DNA of 64,000 nt from Panopea generosa (Eukaryota > Mollusca > Bivalvia > Adapedonta > Hiatellidae): assembly GCA_029582155.1 (NCBI GenBank), contig CM055895.1, positions 52,853,250-52,917,249 on the forward strand, written 5' to 3'. The position numbers were made by a program, and so were the translations under genes. The notes under the pieces are model-generated. The model ran no database searches. It was not told where the DNA came from and saw only the letters and a program-made list of their open reading frames with translations. Positions 33,021 to 44,679 of this stretch are shown one piece after another (the stretch's first letter is position 1; the number at the start of each line of letters is the position of its first letter).

Positions 33021-33993
33021 AGCTGTACTGGCCAAAGGCTTATGCGATGGCGCGTTGTCTGTCATCCATCGTCTGTTTTCTATTGCATAGGTGACTATAC
33101 AGAAGATTATTTTTTTTCGATCTGAAATTCAAGATGGCAACCGTTTCTAAAAATAGTCCAAAACTTAAAAAATCTTCTTCTCATGGACGGCCCAACAGAT
33201 TTTCAAAATGTTTATATAGTAATGATGACCAACTATAGTTTTGTTAGATTTGTTCAAATGGTGTCCCTAGGGTTAAAAATTACCCCACCCCGAGGGTTCA
33301 ATTAGGGGACACATGTCAATAATATTTTTTTATTATTTTTTTTAAAATGGAAATGATTTTGCCTATATCTTCACAAAAGCATTGTTAGGTGAAGGAGATT
33401 CAGATTTGTAAAAATGACTGGGTTCCACTGTCTTAAGGGGTCAGGAGGGGCCCCAAAAGGGTACAAATTGGGAATTACTAAAATAGTTTTCTTAAGAACC
33501 GGTGTGTCAGATTTGTACATATTTGATATACATTATCCCTTTGTGTAGGGGTTTGATTGCAGATAAGAATTTAGGGGCTAAAATTTATAGAGACCCTTTT
33601 ATAAAGGGATACTGTAGGGAAACAGAAAATTCTCTTTTTTTTTTCATTTATTCTGAAACCACTAGACCAATTAAACTGAAACTTCACATGGATGTTATTA
33701 TTGCTTAGGAGACTATACAGAAGATTTTTTTTTTTCTATCTAAAATTCAAGATGGCCGCAATTAATAAGAATAGTCTAAAACTAACAAAATCTTCTTCTC
33801 ATGAACGGTCCAACATATTTCCAAAATGTTTATGTAGTAAAACTATAGTTTTGTTAGATTTGTTCAAATGGTGTCCCTCAGGTTAAGAATGCCCCCGCCC
33901 TGATGTTTCTATTGTATAGGAGAATTTCAAAAAGTGCTATGGCTACTTTGAGTCAGTAGAGCGTCCTCAGGCCCTCTTGGGCCTCTTGTTTTA
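33021..33993 (+). mobile_element. Tandem-unit element F (two long units)
   Basis: Begins TTTTAGCTGTACTGGCCAAA, then GGCTTATGCGATGGCGCGTT and GTCTGTCATCCATCGTCTG. Ends AGGCCCTCTTGGGCCTCTTG then TTTT. A ~200-bp segment containing ACTATACAGAAGAT, AAATTCAAGATGGC and TTGTTCAAATGGTGTCCCT is present twice (33090-33300 and 33710-33905), about 620 bp apart. No coding capacity; the short plus frames at 33502-33886 are incidental. Confidence 0.65.
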
Positions 33994-34204
33994 CTTATTT
34001 CTACATTGTTTCTATTACATTTCAATTCCATACTTTGAGTTTAATTACACACACCAAGGTCTATACACGACTTCTTTTTATAACTCCTTGCACACTCTCT
34101 CTCGCCCTCTGCAGTTTTAAAAAGACACAGTCTTGTTCAGTTTGATACTTCTGACTGATTATTGATTTTGACACTCAAAAGATTGAATAATTTCACTATT
34201 CAAA

Positions 34205-34699
34205 ACTGGTAGTTTTAACTACAGTGATAATTATTGAAGATAATATTTATAATATGATATTACTACAGTGATAATTCAATTTAACTAAAGTGATAATTAT
34301 ATATATATAACTATAGTGATTATAATTATAATATTACTATAGTGATAATCATTAGGGAAAATAATTATAATATGATATTACTATAGTGATAATCATTAGG
34401 GATAATATTTATAATGATTAGATATAACTATAGTGTGATTATAATTATAATATTACTATAGTGATAATCATTAAGGAAAATAATTATAATATGATATTAC
34501 TATAGTGATAATCATTAGGGATAATAATAATAACGATTAGATTTAACTAAAGTGATAATAATTATAATGATATGATATAACTATAGTGATAATAATTATA
34601 ACAGTTAGATATAACTATAGTGATAATTATTAGGGATAATAATTAAAATATGATATAACTATAATGATAATTATTAGGGATAATAATTATAATATGATA
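34205..34699. repeat. AT-rich minisatellite, left part (44-48 bp unit)
   Basis: Copies of ACTATAGTGATAATCATTAG then GGATAATAATTATAATATGA. The array is interrupted at 34700 by the mariner relic and continues at about 36495 with the same unit, so the two parts were once one array. Confidence 0.9.
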
Positions 34700-35079
34700 T
34701 ACGCGGGAGGATTAGAAAGTTCATAGACTTTTGCTATTTTGATGATTTTCCACCGTTAGTTTATTTCCTATGGTAAATATGGAAACATTGATTTACGTTA
34801 AGCGGGGCAGTTTTTGCTTTTTTTCTACTTCTACTATTCAAACAAGCATACTGTTGCCAAAACAGATTCTATTTTTAAATAAAAACAATCAATTTGTGCG
34901 GTATCATATGTTTGTTTGCATCATTCAAGGTAACGGCACCATTTATGCACATCTTAGAATAATGTCAATATTATGGAGTTACGGTATGCCAATTTTGTTT
35001 GAAACAAAATGATGTCAGAGCACTTGAAAATGGATAAGCCCTGGAAATGCTGCAGTTCCATTAGTTCTGCTTTTTGTTA

Positions 35080-35238
35080 GGTTTTACACCTGCTCAAACA
35101 GAGAAACATTTTAAGGGTGGGTACAGTGATTCTAATGTTTCAAGGGCTCTATTGTTTAAACATCACAAATGTTTTCGAGATTGCCAGGAATCAGTCATTA
35201 AAAAAGAACAAACGGGACGCTATTTGAAGATATGTTAG
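35080..35238 (+). pseudogene. Mariner transposase N-terminal (HTH) remnant
   Basis: The frame starting at 35080 reads GFTPAQTEKHFKGGYSDSNV, then SRALLFKHHKCFRDCQESV and TGR before a stop at 35236. The pattern, including the TP-x-Q/E-x3-HF and VSRALLFKxHKxFRDxQES blocks, is that of the second helix-turn-helix of Mos1/mariner transposases. The upstream part has a stop. The catalytic domain is missing; E2 sits about 230 bp downstream. It cannot encode an active enzyme. Confidence 0.6.
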
Positions 35239-35470
35239 AAATAAAAAAAGTGCTTTACAGAATATTGTGTGCAGTATACCGTCTTCATATTTCCTTGACA
35301 AGTTCACTCAACAGTGTAAACAATGGCAAAAATGTTTAGACAAATTAAAGGAGGAGAGTATTTTAGAAAGAGTGACTCAGTAAATGTGATTTGACGTCGG
35401 TTTTTGGTGAGTACAATGTCATCATTTTGCACTGGTATATGTAACTGTTATGCTTTGAATAGCATCTTAT

Positions 35471-36337
35471 TTTTTAGCTCGCCGGGACGAAGTCCAAGGA
35501 GAGCTATTGTCATGACCCCGGCATCGTCGGCGTCGTATGTTGACACCAAGGTTAAACTTTTGCGTTTAAGTTTCAGTTATCTATGAAACCACTCACTGGA
35601 TGTCAATGAAACTTTGCATGTGTGTTTACCATCATCAATGGAACACACAGATATAAGAACCATAACTCTGGATTGCTTTTTGGCACAGTTATGGCCCTTT
35701 TTGGACTTAGACACCCAGGTTAAACTTTGCATTTAGTTGCGTTTAAGTTTAAGATATCTATGCAACCACTCATTGGATGTGAATGAACCTTCACATGTGT
35801 GATCACCATCATCAATGAAACACACAGAGACAAGAACCATAACTCTGGGTTGCATTTTGGCACAGTTATGGCCCCTTTTTGACTTAATTATTCAGGTTAG
35901 TTTTTTATCAGGTAAGATATCTATGCAACCACTCATTGGATATGAATAAAACTTCGCATGTGTGTTCACCATCATCATTGAAACACACACAGACAAGAAC
36001 CATAACTCTGGGTTGCATTTTGGCACAGTTATGGCCCTTTGTTGACTTAATTATTCAGGTTAGTTTTTTATCAGGTAAGATATCTATGCAACCACTCATT
36101 GGATATGAATAAAACTTCGCATGTGTGTTCACCATCATCATTGAAACACACACAGACAAGAACCATAACTCTGGGTTGCATTTTGGCACAGTTATGGCCC
36201 TTTAAGACTTAATTTTTCGTCTGTAGACACCCAGGTTAAACTTTTATGTTTTTTGGTGTTTGCCTCAAATCTCAATCTTTGCATTGGTGGTGAGTTTTAT
36301 CCCATCGGCGAGCTTTGTTTTTCTGACAACTCTTGTT
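35471..36337 (+). mobile_element. Tandem-unit element E, copy E2 (4 internal units)
   Basis: Begins TTTTTTAGCTCGCCGGGACG and ends CATCGGCGAGCTTTG then TCTGACAACTCTTGTTTAA. About four tandem units; the last two (around 35893-36055 and 36057-36215) are nearly identical, a sign of recent unequal exchange or slippage. Inserted within the mariner relic. Confidence 0.8.
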
Positions 36338-36494
36338 TAATAGTTGACGTTTCATGCTAAATTTTTCAAAATATGTCCTATATACATCTATTTTAAATAC
36401 AATAACAATATTGTGCATGCATTGTATAATTGATATAAGTAAGTTACGGCAAATGTCTACAAACTTTCCGATCCCCACCCCCTCTCGAAATTTT

Positions 36495-37233
36495 TGTGAT
36501 AATCACGAGGGATAATAATTATAATGATTAGATTTAACTACAATGATAATAATTAGGGATAATAATTATAATGATATGATATAACTACATTGATATTTAT
36601 TAGTGATAATAATTATAACAGTTATATTTAACTACAGTAATAATTATTAGGGATAATAATTATAATATGATGCAACTACAGTGATAACTATTAGGGATAA
36701 TAATTATAATGATATAATATAACTACTGTGATAATTATAAGTGATAATAATTATAATATGATGTAACTACAGTGATAATTATTATGGATAATAATTATAA
36801 TGATATAACTACAGTGATAATTATAAGTGATAATAATTATAATATGATGTAACTACAGTGATAATTGTTAGGGATAATAATTATAATGATATGATATAAC
36901 TACAGTGATAATTATAAGTGATAATAATTATAATGATATAATATAACTACAGTGATAATTATAAGTGATAATAATTATAATATGATGTAATTACAGTGAT
37001 AATTGTTAGGGATAATAATTATAATGATATAATATAACTACAGTGATAATCATAAGTGATAATAATTATAATATGATGTAATTACAGTGATAATTATTAG
37101 GGATAATAATTATAATGATATGATATAACTACAGTGATAATTATAAGTGATAATAATTATAATATGATGTAACTACAGTGATAATTATTAGGGATACTAA
37201 TTATAATGATATATGATATAACTATAGTGATAA
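36495..37233. repeat. AT-rich minisatellite, right part (44-48 bp unit)
   Basis: About 16 copies of GATAATTATTAGGGATAATA then ATTATAATATGATxTAACTA and CAGT. Alternating unit types (with or without TTAGGG, with ATATGATG or GATATGATAT) form an irregular two-unit pattern. More regular than the left part. Confidence 0.9.
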
Positions 37234-37701
37234 TATATATTTTCTGCTGCATTTGACATCAGATAGCAATAGCACATTGAATCACATAATTATGCATGCT
37301 ACTGGGCCAGTATGTTGCAGCAGATGTAAACTTGAGTTTATATTTGCTCAATTTTTTTGAATGTAAGCAAGGTCACAATATATTGCTACTTGGCAAATGA
37401 CAACCAATGTGTTTCCCCAGATGACATCACCAGCTAAACTCACATGTTTTATTAAATTCTACTATAGTTCTACTGAAAAACGTTCATTTTTTGCATTGCA
37501 CCCCATGAGTGTGTCCCCCATAAAATGAAATCCTAGATCTGCCCCTGTGATTTGGGTTAGTTTTTATAGTGCAGGTGGTTACAAGTCAAGGACTATTTTA
37601 ACATAGAATATGCTCATGATTTCTCTATGATTTCACATTTCCTCGAAATAAATGTTTATGTAAATTTTTGAATAAAGATATATATTTATAAATAATATAT
37701 A
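37234..37701. other. No gene seen
   Basis: Unremarkable sequence between the minisatellite and the MITE. Confidence 0.45.
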
Positions 37702-38172
37702 CACTTGGGGGTCCTGTTATAACGCAGTTGCCGGGATCCTCTGAATGAAACCGCAATAAAGGGGGAACCGTGTTATAAATATCCCAAGATGCACTGCGCT
37801 ACACTATTTGGCAATACTTTATCCAGTCGAATTACTGTTAACAAATACATGACAAAGTGTGATAAATATGACAGACTATTGTTTGTCTGCGTAAATCAAT
37901 TGAAAGCGATGTTGTTTATAACAATAAGAAGTTGTCTGAATTATCAAGGCATAATTGATGCACAAATACATGGTCACAGTTTGGAAAAACGTAACGAGCT
38001 TGCAAACACTTGGTGATTTAGTTGAGATTTACGATCAATTCATCAATTTCTATACTGCGAGTTTTTAATAAATCTGGTTGAAAATATCAATTTTAAATTT
38101 GGTAGCCACAGAAAAAAACGCATTATAATGAGCTTCACATTATATCGGACTGTCTTATAACTGGACCAAGTG
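37702..38172. mobile_element. pogo/Tigger-like MITE, copy 2
   Basis: Left end CACTTGGGGGTCCTGTTATA; right end TTATAACTGGACCAAGTG, its near inverse. Flanked by TA on both sides (37700-37701 and 38173-38174). The interior is shared with 7070-7472 and is somewhat longer near the left end (AACGCAGTTGCCGGGATCCT, AATGAAACCGCAATAAAGG). Confidence 0.8.
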
Positions 38173-38304
38173 TAATGTGTAGTTCATGAATTTTAACAAA
38201 CATAATTATAAACTTCACCCGAACCATTTTCTTATCAGAACTATTGCTTACCATGATATATTTTCTACAAGAGTCGGCACTGTCTCTCGGAATCGCCAAA
38301 CCAC

Positions 38305-38854
38305 TTAAAGGGATTATATCAGGAAAAAAGCGCTATAAATGTCTGAAAAAATAAATTTATTTCAAAAATAGATCAAGAGCATCTCATTATCATTAATAAA
38401 TAAAATTCAAATGGTTTGATATGTCAAATTCACCAAAACGTGACATAACCGATATTTAAATTGGAGTGCAAAACTTGAAACGAAATCCCCATGCTAAAAA
38501 TAGACAGCACCTAATTATTTTTATATCGTCATTCGGACACTTTCTAAGATGAAATAAATTGTATTACATGTAAACCTGTATAATGGATCATATTGAAATC
38601 AAAGTGTAATCGTGTGACTCATTTCATACATCACAAAATGTTTTGCAATTTTAAGCAGGAAATCTGTTTTAGTCTAAATTAGGTGCGTAGCCCAAGTTTG
38701 GAAAATCCCTTTTCAATATAATATTTTGGCATGTTTAAATAGATATCATTTTACCAATGCAGGATCAGTGAGTATATATAGGGATGCTATATCTAAAATA
38801 AATGTTTTTAGCCAATTTAAATTTTTTGAAAAAATCTTGATGTATTCCCTTTAA
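38305..38854 (+). mobile_element. TTAA-type MITE family K, copy K2 (best copy)
   Basis: TTAA (38305-38308) then AGGGATTATATCAGGAAAAA at the left; TTGATGTATTCCCT then TTAA (38851-38854) at the right. The TTAA duplication suggests piggyBac-type mobilisation. The interior has CTATAAATGTCTGAAAAA, TATGTCAAATTCACCAAAAC and TTTCTAAGATGAAAT. Non-coding. Confidence 0.8.
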
Positions 38855-39984
38855 ATGAGACCAAACTGAGTGTTTGACTGCTGTTTCATTGTGGTACCCC
38901 AGACTTGTTAGGGAAACACTTCAAAATAAAATAGTTCTAATAAAAACAAATCCCAGGGTTCATGCTTTGGGACACAGGTCAGTGCAGAAGCGACACCTAG
39001 CGGTAACACAATGATTGACAACTTGTGTATGGGTTAAAGCGGCAGAAAGTAAACATGGCAATATGTGATTTCTTTAAAACAATGTGGCAATATTAAATTT
39101 TGGCATTGGTTAGGAATATGTGATTTCTGTTACCAATATGAACAACATATAATTCACACTATTGTGGCTTGAAGTCGTAAAATGAAATTTTTTTGAAAGA
39201 AATAAATTTATTTTGTATCTATAGAATTTACATTACATGTCTGCATTCTGTTTATTGCATGATCATAACAATGAAGACTAGTTGTGTACCTACTGTAAAT
39301 GAAGTAATAAAATTAATCAAATTTTGCTTAAAATATAGTCCCCCCCCCCCCCCCCCCCCGATTTTACCTCACCCGAATCAAAGTCTGACCCACAAATCCT
39401 CAGGTCAATGGCTCCTGTATCATATATCTATTAAACAGGCTGTGCTCTCATAAATAAAAATTGAAAATTTTATTTCATTTTGTTTTAAAATCATATGCAT
39501 AAAACGAACATTAAAACTGCCTTTGATGGTGGCAAACTTTGCTGAAAATACCCACAATCCTTGGTACAATGGTCACCATGAAGAGTCCTATATATTACCG
39601 GACACTTAACTGGATCCATTATCAGACATTTTACATAAACATCTAGACAAACAGGAGTCTCGTGGGAGAGTCACTAAATACTAAAGACACAATATTGCCG
39701 CTTTTTATAATAGTTGCAGACGCAAATATTGACTTTCTGATGTGGTATGCTTAGCTGACCAGTATTTATTGCAACAAATATTTCGCAATACTTACAAACC
39801 AGCCTATGATACTATAAAAAAACTATCATCATTAAGATATTTAGACTCGGAATGAAAATGTCAAAAATATTAAGATTCAAAAAACATCTATAAAGTAAAT
39901 TACTTTATTTATTTGCAGAAACAAGCAGTTTTAATGATTATTAAACAAAATGTTACAGGCATAGTACTACCATTGGAACAAGAG
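38855..39984. other. No gene seen; poly-C tract
   Basis: An uninterrupted C run of about 18 at 39342-39359 is the only notable feature. The frame at 39193-39453 spans it and is not a gene. Confidence 0.45.
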
Positions 39985-40452
39985 GTTGCCACTAAAGTGG
40001 TCATATCCTCGGCCACCTTGTTAATCCTTAGAGACATCTCCAGAGAATTGCAGTGTTCGTTTGTCCTACCGTCCGTCCGATATTTTGTGTCTGGCCTGTA
40101 ACTTTATCATGCATAGATGGATTTTATAAATACTTGCAATAAATGATCAACATAACATGACCATGTGTTGCAGTAAACTTACTCCTACTTCAAAGGTCAA
40201 GGTCACACTTTAACTTTGTTTGACAACATTTTCAGTGTTTGAGATTTTGTGTCCGGTCTGTAAATTTGTCACCTATGTATACATTTCAAAAACACTTGGC
40301 TCAATTCATCAGCATGAAATAACAATGTGTAGCGCATAAGAAGAACATTTATATCTCAACGGTCAAGGTCACACTTTGAGTTTGTTAGACACTTGTTATT
40401 TTCACAGACCATTTGGGGGGCATGTGACACTTACTGGTGACATTCCTTGTTT
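39985..40452 (+). mobile_element. Tandem-unit element P (two units)
   Basis: Begins with a small palindrome, CCACTAAAGTGG (39990-40001), then GTCCTACCGTCCGTCCGATA. Two units of about 180 bp follow, each with ATTTTGTGTCxGGxCTGTAA, and AAGGTCAAGGTCACACTTT. Ends TGACATTCCTTGTTTT. The layout (pyrimidine GTCCGTC block, tandem core, CTTGTTT end) matches elements F, G and H. Confidence 0.55.
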
Positions 40453-40564
40453 TCCCCTAATTTTACTGAAAATATCCACCTTTTTTTTTTCAATTACTCT
40501 TAGGGGGAATTTTCTAGTTAAAGGTACTTAAGAAGCCTGGGACAGGTTAGGCTAATCTTCATTA

Positions 40565-41045
40565 TTTTTTGTCCCTCACTTTGTGAAAAGCGGGAGACAC
40601 TAATTTTGGTTTGTCCGTCTATCTGTCTGTCACACTTTGGTTTCCATACAATAACATTAAGAATGCCTGAATCAAATCTTTTGAAATTTTAGTACAATGT
40701 TTATAATGGCAAAACACAGGCTAAGTCTAATTTTAGGGGTTGTGGCTTTTGCCATTGTAGAGTTTTAATTTGAAAAAAATCATGTTATTTTTGTTTCCGT
40801 GCAATAGCTTATGAGCTTATGAATGCCTGAATCAAATCTTTTGAAATTCTAATACAATGTTTATGATGACAAAACACAGGCTAAGTTTGATTTTAGGGGT
40901 TATGGCATTTGTTGTTCTACAGTTATGCCCCTTTAATTTATGAAAAATTGTATTTTTTGAGTTTTCTGTGCAATAACTTAAGAATGACTGAATCAAATTT
41001 TTTGAAAAAAGTGGGGAATGTAAATTCCCTGAAATTGCTTGTTTA
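40565..41045 (+). mobile_element. Tandem-unit element Q (three units)
   Basis: Begins TTGTCCCTCACTTTGTGAAA, then TTGTCCGTCTATCTGTCTGT. Three units of 140-180 bp contain GAATGCCTGAATCAAATCTT, CAATGTTTATxATGxCAAAA and CACAGGCTAAGT. Ends GGGGAATGTAAATTCCCTGA then AATTGCTTGTTTA. Non-coding. Confidence 0.55.
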
Positions 41046-41660
41046 ACTGGTTATACAATCATGTATTATGAGTTTTTCTGCACAACCATAGATGTGACAG
41101 GACACAAAAATGAGACGAAAATTCTTTTCTCAGAGGAAAATTCCCCTCTCATATGGCATCCAAAATTGTGGGAGAAGATTTTCTATATATGTAGTGCTTT
41201 TCAATACTTTAATTAACCTAAGAGTTATTAAATTGATACTAATTACAATATTGCCAATAATTCATGATGGGTTGTGAAAAAAAAAATTAATTTTACACAA
41301 TATATACATTAATTTGTCTCTGAACTTTCCAAACATAGCTTTGTGTTTCTGATAATATCTTTGCATGTACTAGTGCAGGTTGAAACATAGCAACTGTCAA
41401 GCAATATTTTAACAATGGATTATAATGTTGTTTTTTGTAACTTAGATACTATGTCTATAATAAATTGGAAACAAAGATTTTTTTTAGTTTTTCTGACATT
41501 GAAATGTGGTAGCAAGGATAAAATACAGCTGAAGAATTTACAAAAGGTATTTCTAGACACACAGTTACACAGTTGAAAACATTGGAACTGTTATGTTAGT
41601 GATGGGATTTTGTTTCCTTTCAATTCTTGGCATTGTGTCCATGATTCGTTGGGTACTTCA
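41046..41660. other. No gene seen
   Basis: AT-rich sequence without supported features. Confidence 0.4.
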
Positions 41661-42115
41661 AGGGAATATAATTATCAGGAAAACATGCTTGAAACAAAAC
41701 CCAACTAGACAACACTTAAATACTGCTTGACATCATTTGGACCCTTTCTAAGATTCATTATATTTCTACTCAAAAATGTGTGTGCCCGTTCAGTTTTTGT
41801 GTTTTGCCCCTTCTAAACTGAAATCCTGGATCAGCCCTAATGTATAACAGATCAAATTGAAATCAAAATAAAATCACGTGACTCATTCAATAAGTGACAA
41901 ACTATAATCACTTTAAAGCGGGAAATCTATTTCAGTCTAACCTAGGCGCACAGCCCAAGTTAGGAAATCTCTTTTTATTATATAATTTTGGCATGTTTAA
42001 ATAGATATCCTTTTTGCAATAATGGGTCAGTGAGTATATATAGGCATGATATATTGGGAAAAATATATTTTAGCCAATTTTAAAAGTTTGAAAAATCTGA
42101 TAAATCTCCGTGAAC
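41661..42115 (+). mobile_element. TTAA-type MITE family K, copy K3 (degraded)
   Basis: AAGGGAATATAATTATCAGG at the left; the interior shares ACCCTTTCTAAGATTCAT, AAGCGGGAAATCTATTTCAG and TTTTGGCATGTTTAAATAGA with K2. Both ends have decayed. About 100 bp of the K2 interior (the TATGTCAAATTC region) is missing. Confidence 0.65.
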
Positions 42116-44679
42116 TTGTACACAATTATTGACACCATTGACTTTTACAATGACTGGTCTGAACCCCAGTCCATTCAAATTTGGAAAGGTAACCAAATCA
42201 GATGATACCAACCTATAAAGTAGGGCAACAAGGAAATACTATATTTTGTATATATTGTTATGAATTGACAACAGTTTGTCACTTCTAGCTCAGCTTAGCT
42301 TACTGTGTATTGTTCTGCAAACATGAGCTTAAATTTCTTTTTCTTTACTTCGATTGTGAAACAATTTATTACAATTTAGACAGATCATGCTCAAAGTCAT
42401 CAAGGGTAATGAACCTTTAGACATAATTATGCCAAAATATTGAAGCATTGCAAAGTTTCATTAAAATATGCAGACCTTATGTGATTTGACGTAAATGTCT
42501 AAAAGACAAAATGTTATTGATATGAGTTCAAAAATACTGCTGTAAACAATAGTATACCTTTTTTTTAACAGGCAATAAAAGAATGTTCAAATTGCATGAC
42601 ATTGTTGGCAAGAATTTAATTTGGAAAAAAACCCAACTTAAATTGTATTGTTAATTACAGATCAACCTTTTTAACAAGTATGAAAACAGGTGCATAAACA
42701 ATTGAAGAAACCCTGCTCCTGTAACAAGATGCAATGTGCACTTAACCCCATTATGTGCTTCCATATAATCACCAGCGTAATTAAAATACCTGTGCTAATT
42801 ATTTAATGGAACAAATGACTACAGGTGTGTATAGTTCCTTTACAATTCCTGGTAAATCTCAAATTTTCATTAATTTCTACCATAGTCTATGATAGATGGA
42901 TAAATAGATAAACAGATAGATGCGGGGATGAGAGGTGTGGTGTAGAGGTACGTCTTATATTTGGGGAAACAGGTGGTTCGATAATGTTTCTGACTCACAG
43001 TCTGATACTTTTATCTCCTTGATAAGAAACACAATTCATCTTGGGCTTTTATCTATCCACTGCTGGTTGTCGGATAACTATACTATACCTGTTTAAAGGA
43101 GAACAAAATTTAGGGCAATATTTCACTAACATGTGGTCAGGTATACAGAGTGGAAAGGTAGATTCGGTGCTTTGCAGCATTTTTGCTGTAACTAGGTCTG
43201 TATGGTCTTTCCCCGTATAACTATCATCACTGAATCACTTACTGCAGTATTGTTTTACTTGTTCTTGATCCATTTTTCCGCTGCAGAGGTGGATTTCATG
43301 AGTTTGATGTTTGATCACGAGGTTGATGACTATCATCCGGACTGCTGTTCCAGTTGATCATCTGGTGATATTTGTGCCGGATTTCTGCTTCGTGTGAAGA
43401 TCGTTAGTCAGTGATTCACCTCTGCGAATGCCAGAATTGGATTCTAGGTGGATATTTTTAAATGTAATCAAGGTTCAATGGCTTTAAAAGATGCTAGTGT
43501 GTTGCTGTGTTTTCTATATTTAAAAGATGGCTTATGTTCCTAGGCAACCTTTTGAATGTTTCACTTTAATAATTTTGAATTATGCATGTTGTATGCATTA
43601 ACCACTAAAAATCATACTTTATCTTATGCAGTTTGGATTTTTTATACAATTATGCATAATGTGTTAATATTGATAAATGGGAACCTCTCCAAAAAACTGT
43701 TAGTCTGCATATCAATAAGCATGGCAGTATGAGGTTTGAAACTGATTACCATTTCTTTAGAGTAATATATTTAGTGTACAGTCAGGGTCACGTAAAGAGA
43801 AGGTCACACACAGTCAAGATCACATACAGTCAATGGCATGCACATGTCCTTGTTCAAACACATGCTGTGATAAATTATATGGCTCGTTTGGTCAATGTAA
43901 CTCATTAATAATCTCAAAATCTTTACAAGAGAGAAAGACTTGTCTCTGGATCTTTCTAAATTGTAGCAGCTAGTGCCATTCTAGAATGAGGAGTGACATT
44001 ATATTACAGTGGTGCCCCTGCCAATCTGTTTGTTCATCCATCAGTAACTTCAGTTTCGTTTAGTATGTAACTGACTTGAACATGAAGATCATACCTCTTG
44101 TAATGCAGCTCTGTAATGCAGTTATGTAATGCAGCTCTGCGCATATCCAGTGCTCATAATGTAGATTTGCAAATGGTAAATGAATGACATATCTGACCTG
44201 AATAAGAAATTATATCACTTGTATATTTATAAATATAATGTTTTCTCCAGAGCGTGTTTCTTGCATTTTTGACACAATTAACTATCATTAGATGCAATCT
44301 TAAAAAATACCGAAACTCAAATTACGCATATTTGTTTACCTACAATCCCCAAGTTGCTTTCACCAATTAATTATGCAAGCTATTTTTACAATGCTAGCCG
44401 TTTTTACAGGTCACATGGTATGATTCAGGGAATCCTCGGTCACATGGTTATACTGAGTTACATAAACGCTTTAATTTGTTATATGTGCTATATTGATGCA
44501 ATCGCATTGACAATTATGATCACATACATAATTTCCCACAAAGCAATATGGAACCACAATCAAAATAACAGCATTTCACCAGTTTCTTTACAAAAACAGA
44601 TGATAAAAAAACTTGAATTGAAACAGTAAGTCAATCTTCCCCGCAAACGCCGCATCAGTCCGAAATTTCTGTTCACGAT
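42116..44679. other. Long stretch without a recognisable gene
   Basis: About 2.5 kb with no domain, RNA or clear repeat. 42892-42925 is a degenerate GATA run. 42935-42985 has GGTGTGGTGTAGAGGTACGT and GGTGGTTCGATAATG, faintly like a tRNA-derived SINE head. 44100-44150 holds three copies of a 16-bp TGTAATGCAGCTCTG-like motif. The frame at 44354-44629 has no motif. Confidence 0.4.

Larger units (their letters stand above)
34700..36482 (+). mobile_element. Decayed mariner-type transposon inside the minisatellite
   Basis: The ends are inverted repeats of about 27 bp. The left is GGGAGGATTAGAAAGTTCAT then AGAC (34705-34728); the right, reverse complemented, is GGGGATCGGAAAGTTTGTAG then AC (up to ~36482). 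A TA lies at the left edge. It contains a transposase helix-turn-helix remnant and a later insertion of element E2. No DDD/DDE catalytic part is present, so the copy is internally deleted. Confidence 0.7.
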
